Assembly: GCF_018448925.1 (NCBI RefSeq)
Contig: NZ_RCWE01000004.1
Location: 62,001 to 126,000 of the forward strand
DNA length: 64,000 nucleotides
Direction: 5' to 3'
DNA from: Photorhabdus akhurstii
GTDB lineage: Bacteria > Pseudomonadota > Gammaproteobacteria > Enterobacterales > Enterobacteriaceae
A program made the position numbers and the translations under genes. A model generated the notes under the pieces. It saw nothing but the letters and a program-made list of their open reading frames with translations. It ran no database searches and was not told the DNA's origin. Below are positions 52,067 through 61,284 of this stretch, in pieces. Position 1 is the first letter of the stretch; the number at the start of each line of letters is the position of its first letter.

Positions 52067-52468
52067 TTATCGATTCATGTGACCGTGAGTGTGAGATAAA
52101 ATGATAAGATCAACATTATCATCTGTTGCTTTGCCGACGTCATCACATGATGAACGTGGATTTTCAAAAACATAGCCAATATAGTTATGTCTGTTCAGTA
52201 CACGAATCTCTTTTGTATTTTTCAAGTATGAATTTTTGACACCCAGCCAGATTGGGCCACATACGCCCATCTTAATTACTGACTTATAAATGTCGCTTGT
52301 TACCTGACCTTCATCCATCGTTAGTGTAATGACATCTCCGCTATCACTGATTGATAGTGGTTGCCATGACCGCATTGATTTTTGTAAAACTGAGTAATTG
52401 GTTGATTGTGCAAAAACGCTGAATGATGTCAGTACAAGTAAAAATAGCGTGCAGATATATTTTTTCAT
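52067..52468 (-). CDS. Hypothetical secreted protein, prophage-end cargo
   Basis: A 133-residue protein with a Sec signal peptide (MKKYICTLFLLVLTSFSVFAQ, probable cleavage after FAQ-type end near residue 20). The mature part is about 113 residues, with two cysteines (GVCGPI and SSCDDV) that could form one disulphide, and a C-terminus LSHTHGHMNR. ATG 52468 is chosen because upstream residues precede the signal. It sits between ogr and the prophage end, typical for lysogenic conversion genes. Not recognised; periplasmic or secreted, function unknown. Confidence 0.7.
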   Translation of the reverse strand: MKKYICTLFLLVLTSFSVFAQSTNYSVLQKSMRSWQPLSISDSGDVITLTMDEGQVTSDIYKSVIKMGVCGPIWLGVKNSYLKNTKEIRVLNRHNYIGYVFENPRSSCDDVGKATDDNVDLIILSHTHGHMNR

Positions 52469-52695
52469 TAAATCTATCCTCTGTTTGTAGTAGAAACCCA
52501 TACGACAAAACGGGTTTCCGTGAACTTTTTATCTTACCTGAATTTGGATATTAAAAGCCCCGAAAATCAGGGCTATTTCTCGACATGTGGTCAATATCGG
52601 GACACAAAATAAATATAATCATTTTAATTCAATAGGTTAAGTTAAAAATAAATGAATTACTTGTTCCATCAAAAAAAACATGCACACAGATACTT

Positions 52696-53028
52696 GTGTG
52701 GCGTACAGTCCTTCCTCAACATGACGGGGCTGTGCGAGGTTTGCCACAAGAGTTTTTTAGATTTTTCCTTGAAAGATACTCCATTGTCGTGTCTGACAGT
52801 GAGCAAACGCTAGATGGACGTAGGTTTTGGGAGCGTATGATTGCTTGAGCTATCAGCATTAGTGGGTATCATGTGTATGTTTCTGATGGCACTAAAGAGG
52901 AACGTCCACTGAACCTGATTACCTCGTGGGATGACTTCTATGGAACCTGGGCTAATTATTGCTGGGGTCATGATAAGGATTATCACTATCATCGCCTTTT
53001 TATTATCAGTAAGGAGCTATTACATTGA
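52696..53028 (+). pseudogene. Broken gene beside the prophage, one in-frame TGA
   Basis: A 110-codon frame that is coherent protein on both sides of a single stop: VWRTVLPQHDGAVRGLPQEFF ... FWERMIA, TGA at 52846, then AISISGYHVYVSDGTKEERPLN ... WGHDKDYHYHRLFIISKELLH. The TGA fits a mutated TGG (Trp). The protein is unknown to me but reads like a real gene, rich in Trp, Tyr and His. It is the first element right of the prophage and may be a relic of other mobile DNA. Confidence 0.6.
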
Positions 53029-53071
53029 TCTCTGCTAAGAATGAATAAAACTCACTATCTGATGGCTTTTT

Positions 53072-53118
53072 CTTAAATAATATAGCTCTTAAATAACATA
53101 ATTCTTAAATAACATAGG
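53072..53118. repeat. Three tandem 15-16-base AT-rich repeats
   Basis: TCTTAAATAATATAGC, TCTTAAATAACATAT and TCTTAAATAACATAGG follow one another within the about 310-base gene-free stretch upstream of hda. No gene is seen from 53029 to 53342. Possible slippage repeat; no function is apparent. Confidence 0.65.
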
Positions 53119-53342
53119 ACTGAAAACTTAGATTTTTCCTGCTCTTACATGAGGAATATTTTATAGGAATTTGCGAGTCGTTCTGTGCTATGACGAGATA
53201 TTATGCGCTTCTGGGACTGGAATGGATTTAACTTATTGAATCCTAAAAATAGTTTTTTTATTCTTTACCTATACAGTTCATTTACAACTATTTTCTGTGA
53301 TAAACTTGTTGGCGTTTATTACCAGCTCTGTTTGAGGTGCTT

Positions 53343-54044
53343 CTGAACACACCATCGCAGCTTTCGTTACCTTTGTATCTTCCCGATGATGAAACTTTTG
53401 CCAGTTTCTTTCCGGGGGAAAATGCCACCCTGTTAGCTGCAATCAAATTGGCCATTAATCAGCCGCATGGCAGCTATATTTATTTTTGGTCCCGTGACAG
53501 TGGGGGCCGAAGTCATTTGTTGCATGCCGCCTGTGCTGAGTTGTCCCTGAAAGATGAAGCTGTGGGTTATGTTCCGCTGGATAAACGTGCCTATTTTATC
53601 CCTGAGGTGCTTGATGGCATGGAACACTTATCACTGGTTTGTATCGATAATATTGAGAGTATTGCTGGTGATGAAGAGTGGGAAATGGCGATTTTCAATC
53701 TTTATAATCGCATTCTGGAGATTGGCCGCACTTGTTTGCTTATTAGCGGCGATCGCCCACCTCGCCAGATTAATCTTAAGTTACCTGATTTGGCTTCTCG
53801 TCTGGATTGGGGGCAAATTTATAAATTACAACCGCTTTCCGATGATGAGAAATTACAAGCTTTGCAATTGCGAGCGAAGTTACGCGGCTTTGAATTGCCA
53901 GAAGATGTAGGTCGCTTTTTACTGAAAAGATTGGACAGAGAAATGCGGACTCTGTTTATGGCATTAAATCAGTTAGATCACGCTTCGATAGTGGCCCAGC
54001 GTAAGCTGACGATTCCATTTGTGAAAGATATTTTGCATCTTTGA
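53343..54044 (+). CDS. hda: DnaA regulatory inactivator Hda, CUG start
   Basis: A 233-residue AAA+ protein, same length as E. coli Hda. N-terminus [25 protein letters not shown] has the clamp-binding QLSLPLY motif; [14 protein letters not shown] is the P-loop region; the arginine finger lies in [13 protein letters not shown]. With the DNA-loaded sliding clamp it triggers ATP hydrolysis by DnaA. The start is CTG 53343: GAGG precedes it by 5 bases, the protein then aligns with E. coli Hda, which also starts with CUG. The GTG at 53337 overlaps the ribosome site. Confidence 0.93.
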   Translation: MNTPSQLSLPLYLPDDETFASFFPGENATLLAAIKLAINQPHGSYIYFWSRDSGGRSHLLHAACAELSLKDEAVGYVPLDKRAYFIPEVLDGMEHLSLVCIDNIESIAGDEEWEMAIFNLYNRILEIGRTCLLISGDRPPRQINLKLPDLASRLDWGQIYKLQPLSDDEKLQALQLRAKLRGFELPEDVGRFLLKRLDREMRTLFMALNQLDHASIVAQRKLTIPFVKDILHL

Positions 54045-54085
54045 AGATGATGATGGTGGTGTGACCATCATCATATCTATTCTTA

Positions 54086-54442
54086 TCAATCAAGAAGTTC
54101 TTTTACTTTTTCCGGTGGGCGCCCAAGTTTAGCTTTATCACCGCAAACGACGATTGGGCGTTCAATCAGTTTAGGATTGGCAATCATCGCTTTCAGTAAA
54201 TCATGCTGAGTGAGTTTTTCATCAGCCAGATTCAACTCCTTGTATAGATCTTCTTTCGTTCTCATCAATTGGCGTGCATCATGGAAACCAAGCTGTTCTA
54301 GCAGAACGGATAATTGCTCTACAGTGAGAGGAGCCTCCAGATAGAGAATAATCTGTGGTTTAATTCCCCGTTCTTCAATAAGAGCTAAAGTTTCACGGCT
54401 TTTGGAGCAGCGGGGATTATGATAGATCGTCACCTGTTGCAT
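54086..54442 (-). CDS. yfgD: ArsC-family protein YfgD
   Basis: A 118-residue thioredoxin-fold ArsC/Spx family protein with the active-site HNPRCSKSRETLAL (Cys12) and PIVVCGDKAKLGRPPEKV near the end. It is the E. coli YfgD homologue next to hda, related to glutaredoxin-dependent arsenate reductases. No arsenic operon is nearby, so the physiological substrate is uncertain. 9 bases after bepA. Confidence 0.9.
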   Translation of the reverse strand: MQQVTIYHNPRCSKSRETLALIEERGIKPQIILYLEAPLTVEQLSVLLEQLGFHDARQLMRTKEDLYKELNLADEKLTQHDLLKAMIANPKLIERPIVVCGDKAKLGRPPEKVKELLD

Positions 54443-54451
54443 GAGAATTCC

Positions 54452-55915
54452 TTAACGTTTGTATTGACTGTAACGCTGTTGTAGCTGGCGTAATTGATCG
54501 ATACGAGCATCATAACGTGCTTGATCGTAACTGCCTAATTTTACGAGTGCGCTGGCACTACTGAGATACTTGATGGCATTGTCAAATTGACCGCGAAGTG
54601 CCATTTCTTCAGCATATGCTGATAGTTCTTCATGGCGTTTGCCTTGTTTGGCGGCGGCTTCGGCCATCAGGCGCCAACCGTTTGGATCATCTGGGTTATT
54701 GAATGTATAGCGGTGGAGCAGCTTTAAAGCTTGTTGATATTGTTTTGCGTGAATAAGCGCATTAGCAAGATTAATTTGTAATACCAAATTGTCCTTTTGT
54801 TTTTGCAAGGCGTTCTGTAACCGGGTGATAGCTTGAGCAATTCGGTTCTGTTCAATGTCGATATCAGTCATTGTGTCAATAAACCAGACATTATCCGGTT
54901 GTTTTGCTAACAGTGGTTCCAAAATAGCCCGTGCCTCAGTGTATTTTTTATCTTGAGAAAGCAAGATTGCCCGGCCATAAGCGGCGGCAAGTTGCTCTTT
55001 AGCTGTGCCTCTACGGTAATTTTCTAAAATTTGCTCAAGATAGCCGCGTTGCTCTGTGCTGTACATGCCCATAACACGGATTCTGGCGAACAGAAAATCT
55101 TGAGATTGTGGAATGTTCTGGGCCGGATATTGATTAGCGCGGTTACGCGCATCAGCAAGGCGGCTGTCAGGTAACGGGTGAGTGAGTAACATTTCCGGTG
55201 GTTTAGAACTGTAACGGGTTTGATCTACCATGATTTGCATAAAAGCTGGCATACCTTGAGGATCAAAGCCAGCTTTACGTAGTGTCTGCATGCCAATACG
55301 ATCAGCTTCTTGTTCATTGGATTGAGTAAAACTGATCATGCCTTGTTGTACACCGGCAAGAGTACCACTGAGGGCTGCCATCCCTGCTTGCGGGTTAGCC
55401 ATTAGCAAAAGGATAGAACCCAACGTGCCTGCCCAGGCTAGCGGTGCTGTACGTTGTTGATCTTCCATCATTCGTGCCAGGTGGCGTTGAGTGACGTGAG
55501 AAATTTCGTGAGCCATTACGGAGGCAAGCTCGCTTTCATTACGGCTATAACGAAAAAGTGCGGCATGGAGTACCACATTTCCGCCAAAGAAAGCGTAAGC
55601 GTTGATATTCGGGTTATCAATCAGATAGAAATGGAAAGGCGTTTTAACCGAGTCAGCATGAGCCACTAACCTCTGTCCAATGGCATTAATATATTGTGTT
55701 AACAATGGGTCATAAATCAGCGGAGCGTTGTCACGCATCTGGCGAACGTAAAAATCTCCCATTGCTAGTTCCTGATTGATGCTCAGGACTGAACCTGCCG
55801 TGGTGCCGATATCCGGTAATGAATCTTCAATAGAGGCGCTGAGAACAGGGGGACTTGTGAGCAATAATGTATTGATTAATATTGCTGTCAGAGATTGATT
55901 AGACATTATTTTCAT
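54452..55915 (-). CDS. bepA: Periplasmic metalloprotease/chaperone BepA
   Basis: A 487-residue M48 protease with a signal peptide ([16 protein letters not shown]). The zinc motif HEISH is in [20 protein letters not shown], close to residue 138, with the third ligand in NEQEADRIG. The C-terminal half is a TPR domain ([34 protein letters not shown]). BepA (YfgC) assists and quality-controls LptD and Bam substrates. ATG 55915 gives an extra MKI; ATG 55906 is another possibility. Confidence 0.94.
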   Translation of the reverse strand: MKIMSNQSLTAILINTLLLTSPPVLSASIEDSLPDIGTTAGSVLSINQELAMGDFYVRQMRDNAPLIYDPLLTQYINAIGQRLVAHADSVKTPFHFYLIDNPNINAYAFFGGNVVLHAALFRYSRNESELASVMAHEISHVTQRHLARMMEDQQRTAPLAWAGTLGSILLLMANPQAGMAALSGTLAGVQQGMISFTQSNEQEADRIGMQTLRKAGFDPQGMPAFMQIMVDQTRYSSKPPEMLLTHPLPDSRLADARNRANQYPAQNIPQSQDFLFARIRVMGMYSTEQRGYLEQILENYRRGTAKEQLAAAYGRAILLSQDKKYTEARAILEPLLAKQPDNVWFIDTMTDIDIEQNRIAQAITRLQNALQKQKDNLVLQINLANALIHAKQYQQALKLLHRYTFNNPDDPNGWRLMAEAAAKQGKRHEELSAYAEEMALRGQFDNAIKYLSSASALVKLGSYDQARYDARIDQLRQLQQRYSQYKR

Positions 55916-56051
55916 AAAACAAAAGTGCTCTCATTTGGCCATCGTCTTAGATAATGCGTGTATGATAAATAAGGGTACCTTAAAATTAATCAATTAGTAC
56001 AATTTTTAAGAAAAATAGAAATATGAATATTGCTATCAAGGAGCCTGGTCA

Positions 56052-57131
56052 ATGCTGGATATGATTATACAGTGGTATCGCCGTCGGTTTACTGATCCGC
56101 AAGTTATTGCGTTATTTGTCATCCTTTTAGCAGGGTTTTGCATTATTTATTTCTTACATGGCATTTTGGCGCCTTTGCTGGTAGCGATTGTTCTTGCCTA
56201 CTTGCTGGAATGGCCAACGGCTAAACTTGAAAGGTTGGGATGTTCGCGCACAGTGGCTGTTTGTATTGTGCTGATTATTTTTTCCGGTATTAGTTTGTTG
56301 GTTATCTTTATTGTAGCGCCAACCGCATGGCAGCAGGGGATTAATCTGTTGTCAGATATACCCAATATGCTTAATCGGTTTAATGAATATGCCCAAACAT
56401 TACCGGCCCGTTATCCGGTTTTGGTTGATGCTGGCATCATTGATGTGATGGCTGAAAATCTGCGTAGTAAGATTTCAACTGCCGGGGAATCTGTGGTGAA
56501 GTTTTCGGTGGCTTCATTGATTGGTTTATTAACGCTGGCTATCTATCTGATTCTTGTGCCGTTGATGGCCTTTTTCTTATTAAAAGATAAAACCCAGATG
56601 CTGCAAGCATTGCAACGGGTCCTGCCGCGTAACCGCATTTTGGCCGGACAGGTATGGCGCGAGGTGAATCAACAAATTACTAACTATATTCGGGGTAAAG
56701 TCACCGAGATGGCGATCGTCGGTATTTGTACCTATGCGGTGTTTGCCTTTCTTGGATTGGATTATTCATTGCTGCTTTCTGTTTTGGTCGGGCTATCAGT
56801 GTTAATTCCTTATGTGGGGGCGCTGATTGTCACGATTCCTGTTGTATTGGTCGCGCTATTTCAATGGGGAGTCGGGACAGATTTCTGGACCTTGATTATT
56901 GCTTATTTGGTCGTTCAGGGGCTGGATGGTAATTTGCTGGTGCCGATTTTATTCTCCGAAGCGGTGAACTTGCACCCTTTGGTAATCATTCTTTCTGTGA
57001 TTACTTTTGGTGGTTTGTGGGGATTCTGGGGCGTATTTTTTGCTATTCCGCTGGCGACGCTGATTAAGGCGGTGATCCATGCATGGCCGGAAGAGATAGT
57101 TATAACAGAGGACGATGAAATAAAAGAGTAA
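56052..57131 (+). CDS. perM: AI-2E transporter family permease PerM
   Basis: A 359-residue inner-membrane protein with about eight helices, of the AI-2E/PerM (YfgO) family. Typical pieces are LAPLLVAIVLAYLLEWP, LIYAYF-type core YLILVPLMAFFLLKDKTQM and VLVGLSVLIPYVGALIVTIPVVLVAL. Divergent to bepA, in the E. coli order. Transport substrate is unproven. Confidence 0.93.
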   Translation: MLDMIIQWYRRRFTDPQVIALFVILLAGFCIIYFLHGILAPLLVAIVLAYLLEWPTAKLERLGCSRTVAVCIVLIIFSGISLLVIFIVAPTAWQQGINLLSDIPNMLNRFNEYAQTLPARYPVLVDAGIIDVMAENLRSKISTAGESVVKFSVASLIGLLTLAIYLILVPLMAFFLLKDKTQMLQALQRVLPRNRILAGQVWREVNQQITNYIRGKVTEMAIVGICTYAVFAFLGLDYSLLLSVLVGLSVLIPYVGALIVTIPVVLVALFQWGVGTDFWTLIIAYLVVQGLDGNLLVPILFSEAVNLHPLVIILSVITFGGLWGFWGVFFAIPLATLIKAVIHAWPEEIVITEDDEIKE

Positions 57132-57256
57132 ATCTATTTTTAATGATACTGGTACCCGTATTAGAAGAAGCACGGGATGGGGATATCCCTCCCGTACTTG
57201 CCTTTGGCATCTTGAGCTGTTAAATGAGCGTGATTAAATTTTGAAGCATTTTCTAT

Positions 57257-57727
57257 TTAAGGATGCTGTTTCAGATAATCCACCACGACTTGGTGGTGAT
57301 CACTGGTCTTAAATTTATCAAAAACGTGCTCAATATTGCCGTTGGTATCGATCAGGAAACTGATACGGTGCATACCGTCATAGGTTTTTCCCATAAATTG
57401 TTTCTCGCCCCAGACACCAAACTGTTCAGCAACTTGATGATCCTCATCGGACAACAATGTGAAGTTCAGCATTTCTTTCTCCACAAAGCGTGACAATTTA
57501 CTTGGGGTGTCTGTGCTGATGCCTAGCACTTCAACACCGGATGCCTTTAATGTATCCATTTCATCGCGCAGACCACAAGCTTGTACAGTACAACCAGGAG
57601 TCATTGCTTTAGGGTAAAAATAGACTAAAACACGCTGACCTTCGAAATCAGATAAATTGATTGTTTCTCCATCTTGGTCAGGAAGGCTGAACTGAGGGGC
57701 CTTATCACCGGCTTTCAGTGGGTTCAT
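57257..57727 (-). CDS. bcp: Thiol peroxidase Bcp (peroxiredoxin)
   Basis: A 156-residue atypical 2-Cys peroxiredoxin. Peroxidatic Cys46 lies in YPKAMTPGCTVQACGLRDEM, with Cys51 as the resolving partner. It reduces hydrogen peroxide and lipid hydroperoxides using thioredoxin. 26 bases after gcvR, so the two genes are co-transcribed, as in E. coli. Confidence 0.96.
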   Translation of the reverse strand: MNPLKAGDKAPQFSLPDQDGETINLSDFEGQRVLVYFYPKAMTPGCTVQACGLRDEMDTLKASGVEVLGISTDTPSKLSRFVEKEMLNFTLLSDEDHQVAEQFGVWGEKQFMGKTYDGMHRISFLIDTNGNIEHVFDKFKTSDHHQVVVDYLKQHP

Positions 57728-57753
57728 CCCGTATTCTCCGTTTAATCTTTCAA

Positions 57754-58305
57754 CTAAAGTGGTTCAAGAATACTAATACTGCCTTGTGCATTTAGATCTG
57801 TACATAGCTTATTAAACGCCTGCTTAATAATTATGCCGTCATCCTCTAATAGACTATGGGCAGTAATCTGGATCTGCAACCGAGCAGGGATATTGCTTTC
57901 CGGTGGATGTGTTTTTGATACCAGTTCAGCAATATTAAAATCTTGTGTGGTAAATAGATTGGTAAACTGCTCGACAATGCCGGGTGAATCATCAACATCG
58001 ACCTTAACGGAAACCGTGGAAGGAAATGTTGTATGGGCATCGCACTTTGTGCGTTTCATGACGATAAGAAGATCGAGCTCGGCTCCTTTCTGTGGCAGTG
58101 AAGATTCAATCATTGTGATAGCGTTCCAGCTACCGGAAAGCAGCATAATGAAGGTGAATTCCTCACCAAACATGGCTAAGCGGCTGTCTTCAATGTTACA
58201 ACCACACTCACTCACAAGACGAGTAATGGTGTTGACGATGCCAGGACGGTCAGCGCCTAAAGCGGTTATAACGAGAAAATGTTGTTGTGATTGTGGCAAA
58301 GTCAC
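57754..58305 (-). CDS. gcvR: Glycine cleavage system transcriptional repressor GcvR
   Basis: A 183-residue protein of two ACT domains (VITALGADRPGIVNTITRLVSECGCNIEDSRL and VKVDVDDSPGIVEQFTNLFTTQDFNIAELVS). It binds GcvA and glycine to repress gcvTHP. Divergent to dapA, as in E. coli. C-terminal tail slightly shorter. Confidence 0.95.
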   Translation of the reverse strand: MTLPQSQQHFLVITALGADRPGIVNTITRLVSECGCNIEDSRLAMFGEEFTFIMLLSGSWNAITMIESSLPQKGAELDLLIVMKRTKCDAHTTFPSTVSVKVDVDDSPGIVEQFTNLFTTQDFNIAELVSKTHPPESNIPARLQIQITAHSLLEDDGIIIKQAFNKLCTDLNAQGSISILEPL

Positions 58306-58380
58306 TTTTCCTTCTCTGCTATGGTTTCGTTAAGGTAAACATAAACATAAAAAGGCTATACTGCCAAGGCCAATTGCACC

Positions 58381-58441
58381 AAAGTTGTTCTATTGTGTTC
58401 CCATAAAGTTGTTCTATTGTGTTCCCATATTGTGTTCCCAT
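58381..58441. repeat. Tandem repeat upstream of dapA
   Basis: Two perfect copies of a 24-base unit (AAAGTTGTTC TATTGTGTTC CCAT) at 58381-58404 and 58405-58428, then a 13-base partial copy. It lies in the 295-base gcvR-dapA intergenic region, about 160 bases before dapA. Copy number is likely variable between strains. Confidence 0.9.
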
Positions 58442-58600
58442 TCACTGACATTGAATTTCAACAAATTACTTTGATTATCATTTCTTTTTAATGGAGGTTA
58501 TCTGGTATTAACAAAATTCATTGAAATTCCGTGTTAAATAGTTTCCTTCTGGATGACTAAAAAGTACCATTGAGTTCTTGTTTGTATAGGGGGTAATGTA

Positions 58601-59500
58601 ATGTCTAGCGGGAGATTTGAATTTACAGGCAGCATTGTTGCGCTGGTAACACCAATGGATACAAATGGTCAGGTTGATAAGGTCAGTTTGAAAAAGCTAA
58701 TCGATTACCATGTTGCTAGTGGGACATCAGCGATAGTCTCGGTAGGAACAACCGGAGAATCAGCCACATTGAGTCATGATGAGCACGGTGATGTTGTTTT
58801 GACAACCGTAGAATTGGCGGATGGGCGTATTCCGGTTATTGCCGGAACAGGTGCAAATGCGACTGCTGAGGCAATATCCCTAACGAAACGTTTTGAAAAC
58901 AGTGGTGTTGTTGGTTGCCTAACGGTAACGCCTTATTATAATAAGCCGTCGCAAGAAGGTTTATATCAGCATTTTAAAACGATTGCTGAAAATACGGATT
59001 TACCACAAATTCTGTATAATGTGCCTTCTCGTACCGGGTGTGATCTGCTGCCGTCAACTGTAGCGCGTTTGGCGAAAATTAAAAATATTGTCGCAATTAA
59101 AGAAGCTACAGGGAACTTAAATCGTGTCAGTCAAATCCAAGAATTGGTTAATGATGATAGTTTCATCTTATTGAGTGGTGATGATGCAAGTGGGTTGGAT
59201 TTTATCCAGCTTGGTGGTAAGGGGGTTATTTCTGTTACTGCAAACATTGCAGCGCCTGATGTTGCTAAGTTTTGTGAATTGGCATTAAACGGCCAGTTTG
59301 CAGAGGCGCGTAAGGTGAATAATCGCCTGATGGATTTACATCGTCAGCTATTTGTTGAACCTAATCCGATTCCAGTTAAATGGGGATGTTACAAATTGGG
59401 TTTGATTGCTGATGACACCGTGCGTTTGCCGATGACGCCATTGACAGATGCAGGAAAAGTCTCAGTTGAAAAAGCCTTGAAAACGGCCGGATTACTGTAA
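58601..59500 (+). CDS. dapA: 4-hydroxy-tetrahydrodipicolinate synthase
   Basis: A 299-residue Schiff-base aldolase of lysine/diaminopimelate synthesis. Catalytic Lys167 (E. coli Lys161) lies in [13 protein letters not shown]; Tyr in [22 protein letters not shown] binds pyruvate. Six residues longer at the N-terminus than E. coli ([11 protein letters not shown] against MFTGS); the start has a GGGGG ribosome site. Followed after 16 bases by bamC. Confidence 0.97.
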   Translation: MSSGRFEFTGSIVALVTPMDTNGQVDKVSLKKLIDYHVASGTSAIVSVGTTGESATLSHDEHGDVVLTTVELADGRIPVIAGTGANATAEAISLTKRFENSGVVGCLTVTPYYNKPSQEGLYQHFKTIAENTDLPQILYNVPSRTGCDLLPSTVARLAKIKNIVAIKEATGNLNRVSQIQELVNDDSFILLSGDDASGLDFIQLGGKGVISVTANIAAPDVAKFCELALNGQFAEARKVNNRLMDLHRQLFVEPNPIPVKWGCYKLGLIADDTVRLPMTPLTDAGKVSVEKALKTAGLL

Positions 59501-59516
59501 AATTTAGGGAATTTTA

Positions 59517-60566
59517 ATGGCAATATTGTTGCAAAAATCGAAGGTGATAAAGGTTGCTGGTATGTCACTTGTCGTGTTACTGGCCGCCTGTTCTAATGAC
59601 CAGAGCTATAAACGCCAAGTCAATGATGATGACACATATCTTGAAACACCTCCCCTGAAGGCGTTGAAAGTTCCTGCGGGTATGGCATTGCCATTGCAGA
59701 ATGGTGAATATGATATTCCAGCAATAGCCTCTAAAGGGCAGGTTGGGAAAGCGCTTGATGTTCGCCCGCCATCTCAAACATTAGCCCTGTTGAGTGGTTC
59801 CCGTACTGAAAACAGTGCCAAGAGCAGTAAGTTGCTACTTGAAGACACGCCTGAGAATAGCCATTTGTGGTCACAGATTAACAATGTTTTGTTGAAAAAA
59901 GGTTATCAAGTTAGCCAACGCGATGATGCTAGCCAGACATTGACAACTGATTGGATCGATTGGCCGCGTGCAGATGAAAATGTTTCATATCAGACTCGTC
60001 ATCGTATTAGTGTTGCACGCCAGAGCTATCAAATTGAGTTATCCGTGACTAATGAAGGGCTGAGACAAGGTGATCAACAGGTCACTGATCCTATTGAAAT
60101 CCAGCGTTATAACTCACTGATGCTCAATGAATTAATTGAAGGTGTAAACCAGCAGCGCGAACGCGTTAGCGATGATGCCGTGGCGCGTAATCTAGGTCCA
60201 TTGGATGTACAGAGTGGCGGTGACACATCTGGATTGCCTCAGATAATTGTTCGTGCGCCATATAATATTGTTTGGGATCGATTACCGGCAGCATTGGAAA
60301 AAGTAGGCATGAAAGTGGGTAGCCGCAGCCGTTCAACAGGGGCTATCACTGTGACTTATAAAAGCCTCAGTTCATCTAGCTGGAAATCAATGGGTGTTAG
60401 TGAACCATCCATTAGTGAAGGTGATTACAAATTACAGGTTGGTGATTTGAATAACCGGAGCAGTTTACAATTTATTAGTGATAAAGGTAAACCGTTGACC
60501 CAATCACAAAATGATGAATTAGTTGCAGCGTTGAAAGCCGCTTTTAGCCAGACAACGGGATTATAG
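59517..60566 (+). CDS. bamC: Outer membrane assembly lipoprotein BamC
   Basis: A 349-residue lipoprotein (signal and lipobox VVLLAACSNDQSYKRQV, mature from the Cys). The unstructured N-terminal lasso (ALKVPAGMALPLQNGEYDIP) and two helix-grip domains are seen; IIVRAPYNIVWDRLPAALEKVGMKVGSRSRSTGAITVTYKSL is in the second. It belongs to the BamABCDE complex. Operon with dapA. Confidence 0.95.
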   Translation: MAILLQKSKVIKVAGMSLVVLLAACSNDQSYKRQVNDDDTYLETPPLKALKVPAGMALPLQNGEYDIPAIASKGQVGKALDVRPPSQTLALLSGSRTENSAKSSKLLLEDTPENSHLWSQINNVLLKKGYQVSQRDDASQTLTTDWIDWPRADENVSYQTRHRISVARQSYQIELSVTNEGLRQGDQQVTDPIEIQRYNSLMLNELIEGVNQQRERVSDDAVARNLGPLDVQSGGDTSGLPQIIVRAPYNIVWDRLPAALEKVGMKVGSRSRSTGAITVTYKSLSSSSWKSMGVSEPSISEGDYKLQVGDLNNRSSLQFISDKGKPLTQSQNDELVAALKAAFSQTTGL

Positions 60567-60750
60567 GTTTAATAAAGGGGTGAAAAGCCCTCGGATTATT
60601 GACAAAGCGCTGGCTGTCTAGCTAGCGTTTTGGTTTTTATATAAAAAACGAGTTTGGCACGAGATTAAGAAGGTTCCCAACGCAATTTTTCCTCGAATCC
60701 TCGATAATCAATTGTGAATTTATCTGTAACTGCCTAATACCGATTGCTAA

Positions 60751-60778
60751 TATACAAAAGATAGACTATATCTGACAG
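60751..60778 (+). promoter_or_regulatory. ExsA-like activator box ahead of the secretion chaperone gene
   Basis: ACAAAAGATAGACTATATCTGACAG has the A-rich stretch, GAC (GnC), six bases, then TGACA (TGnnA) expected for ExsA/LcrF-type activators of type III secretion. It lies about 63 bases ahead of the chaperone start. Match to the A-rich half is imperfect. Confidence 0.45.
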
Positions 60779-60840
60779 TCATCATATTTCTGAAAGCTTA
60801 AAATCCTGTCATCAAAATCATTGATTTTCCTTTCTCTACT

Positions 60841-61284
60841 ATGAATGATCATTTCACTAATATATTAATGACCGAACTGGCAACTAAGTTAGGCATGAAT
60901 GGACTCTCCTTTGATGAAGAGGGGAATTGCTTCTTACTTGTCGATAACTCTCTGCCTGTTATTTTGCGTCGCCAGGAAGAACATTTAGTCATTATTTGCC
61001 AAATAGATATGGTACTTCCAGATTCAGCAGATGCTGATACTCTTCGTTATTTGCTCAATACAGCACTTAATCCATTAAATAACCGGCTACCTGGTATTGG
61101 TTGGCATCAGGAGCTTGGGGTTGTTGCGTATAAAATATTGCCCTTACTACATCTAACGGCCAATAAGTTGGAGCATGAATTGTCTGAATTTATTACTTGG
61201 GCAAATAAATTTCCATCGTCACTATCACAGAAAAGTACCTTGCAATCGTCTTATGACAGGAGAATGATTTATGATCGAATTTAA
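60841..61284 (+). CDS. Type III secretion chaperone (CesT/Tir family-like)
   Basis: A 147-residue acidic protein with the size and plan of class I effector chaperones: N-terminal helix FTNILMTELATKLGMNGLSFDEEGNCFLLVD and a beta-rich core VILRRQEEHLVIICQIDMVLP. Its end overlaps the effector gene by 14 bases, the usual chaperone-effector arrangement. It should hold the N-terminus of the downstream effector. No secretion-apparatus gene is in this window. Recognition is by pattern and context. Confidence 0.78.
   Translation: MNDHFTNILMTELATKLGMNGLSFDEEGNCFLLVDNSLPVILRRQEEHLVIICQIDMVLPDSADADTLRYLLNTALNPLNNRLPGIGWHQELGVVAYKILPLLHLTANKLEHELSEFITWANKFPSSLSQKSTLQSSYDRRMIYDRI

Larger units (their letters stand above)
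20337..52468. mobile_element. P2-like prophage (about 32 kb)
   Basis: The block holds a complete P2-type gene set in P2 order: int, C repressor, cox-like, early genes, A, cos, Q P (leftward), O N M L X, lysis genes, R S V W J I H G, the F-to-U tail block (inverted here), D and ogr. All key structural genes are full length. Left boundary lies between 20255 and 20336; right boundary is after ogr and probably after the cargo gene ending at 52468. I could not find a convincing direct repeat for attL/attR by eye. The phage may be able to form particles, though the inversion makes that uncertain. Confidence 0.93.
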
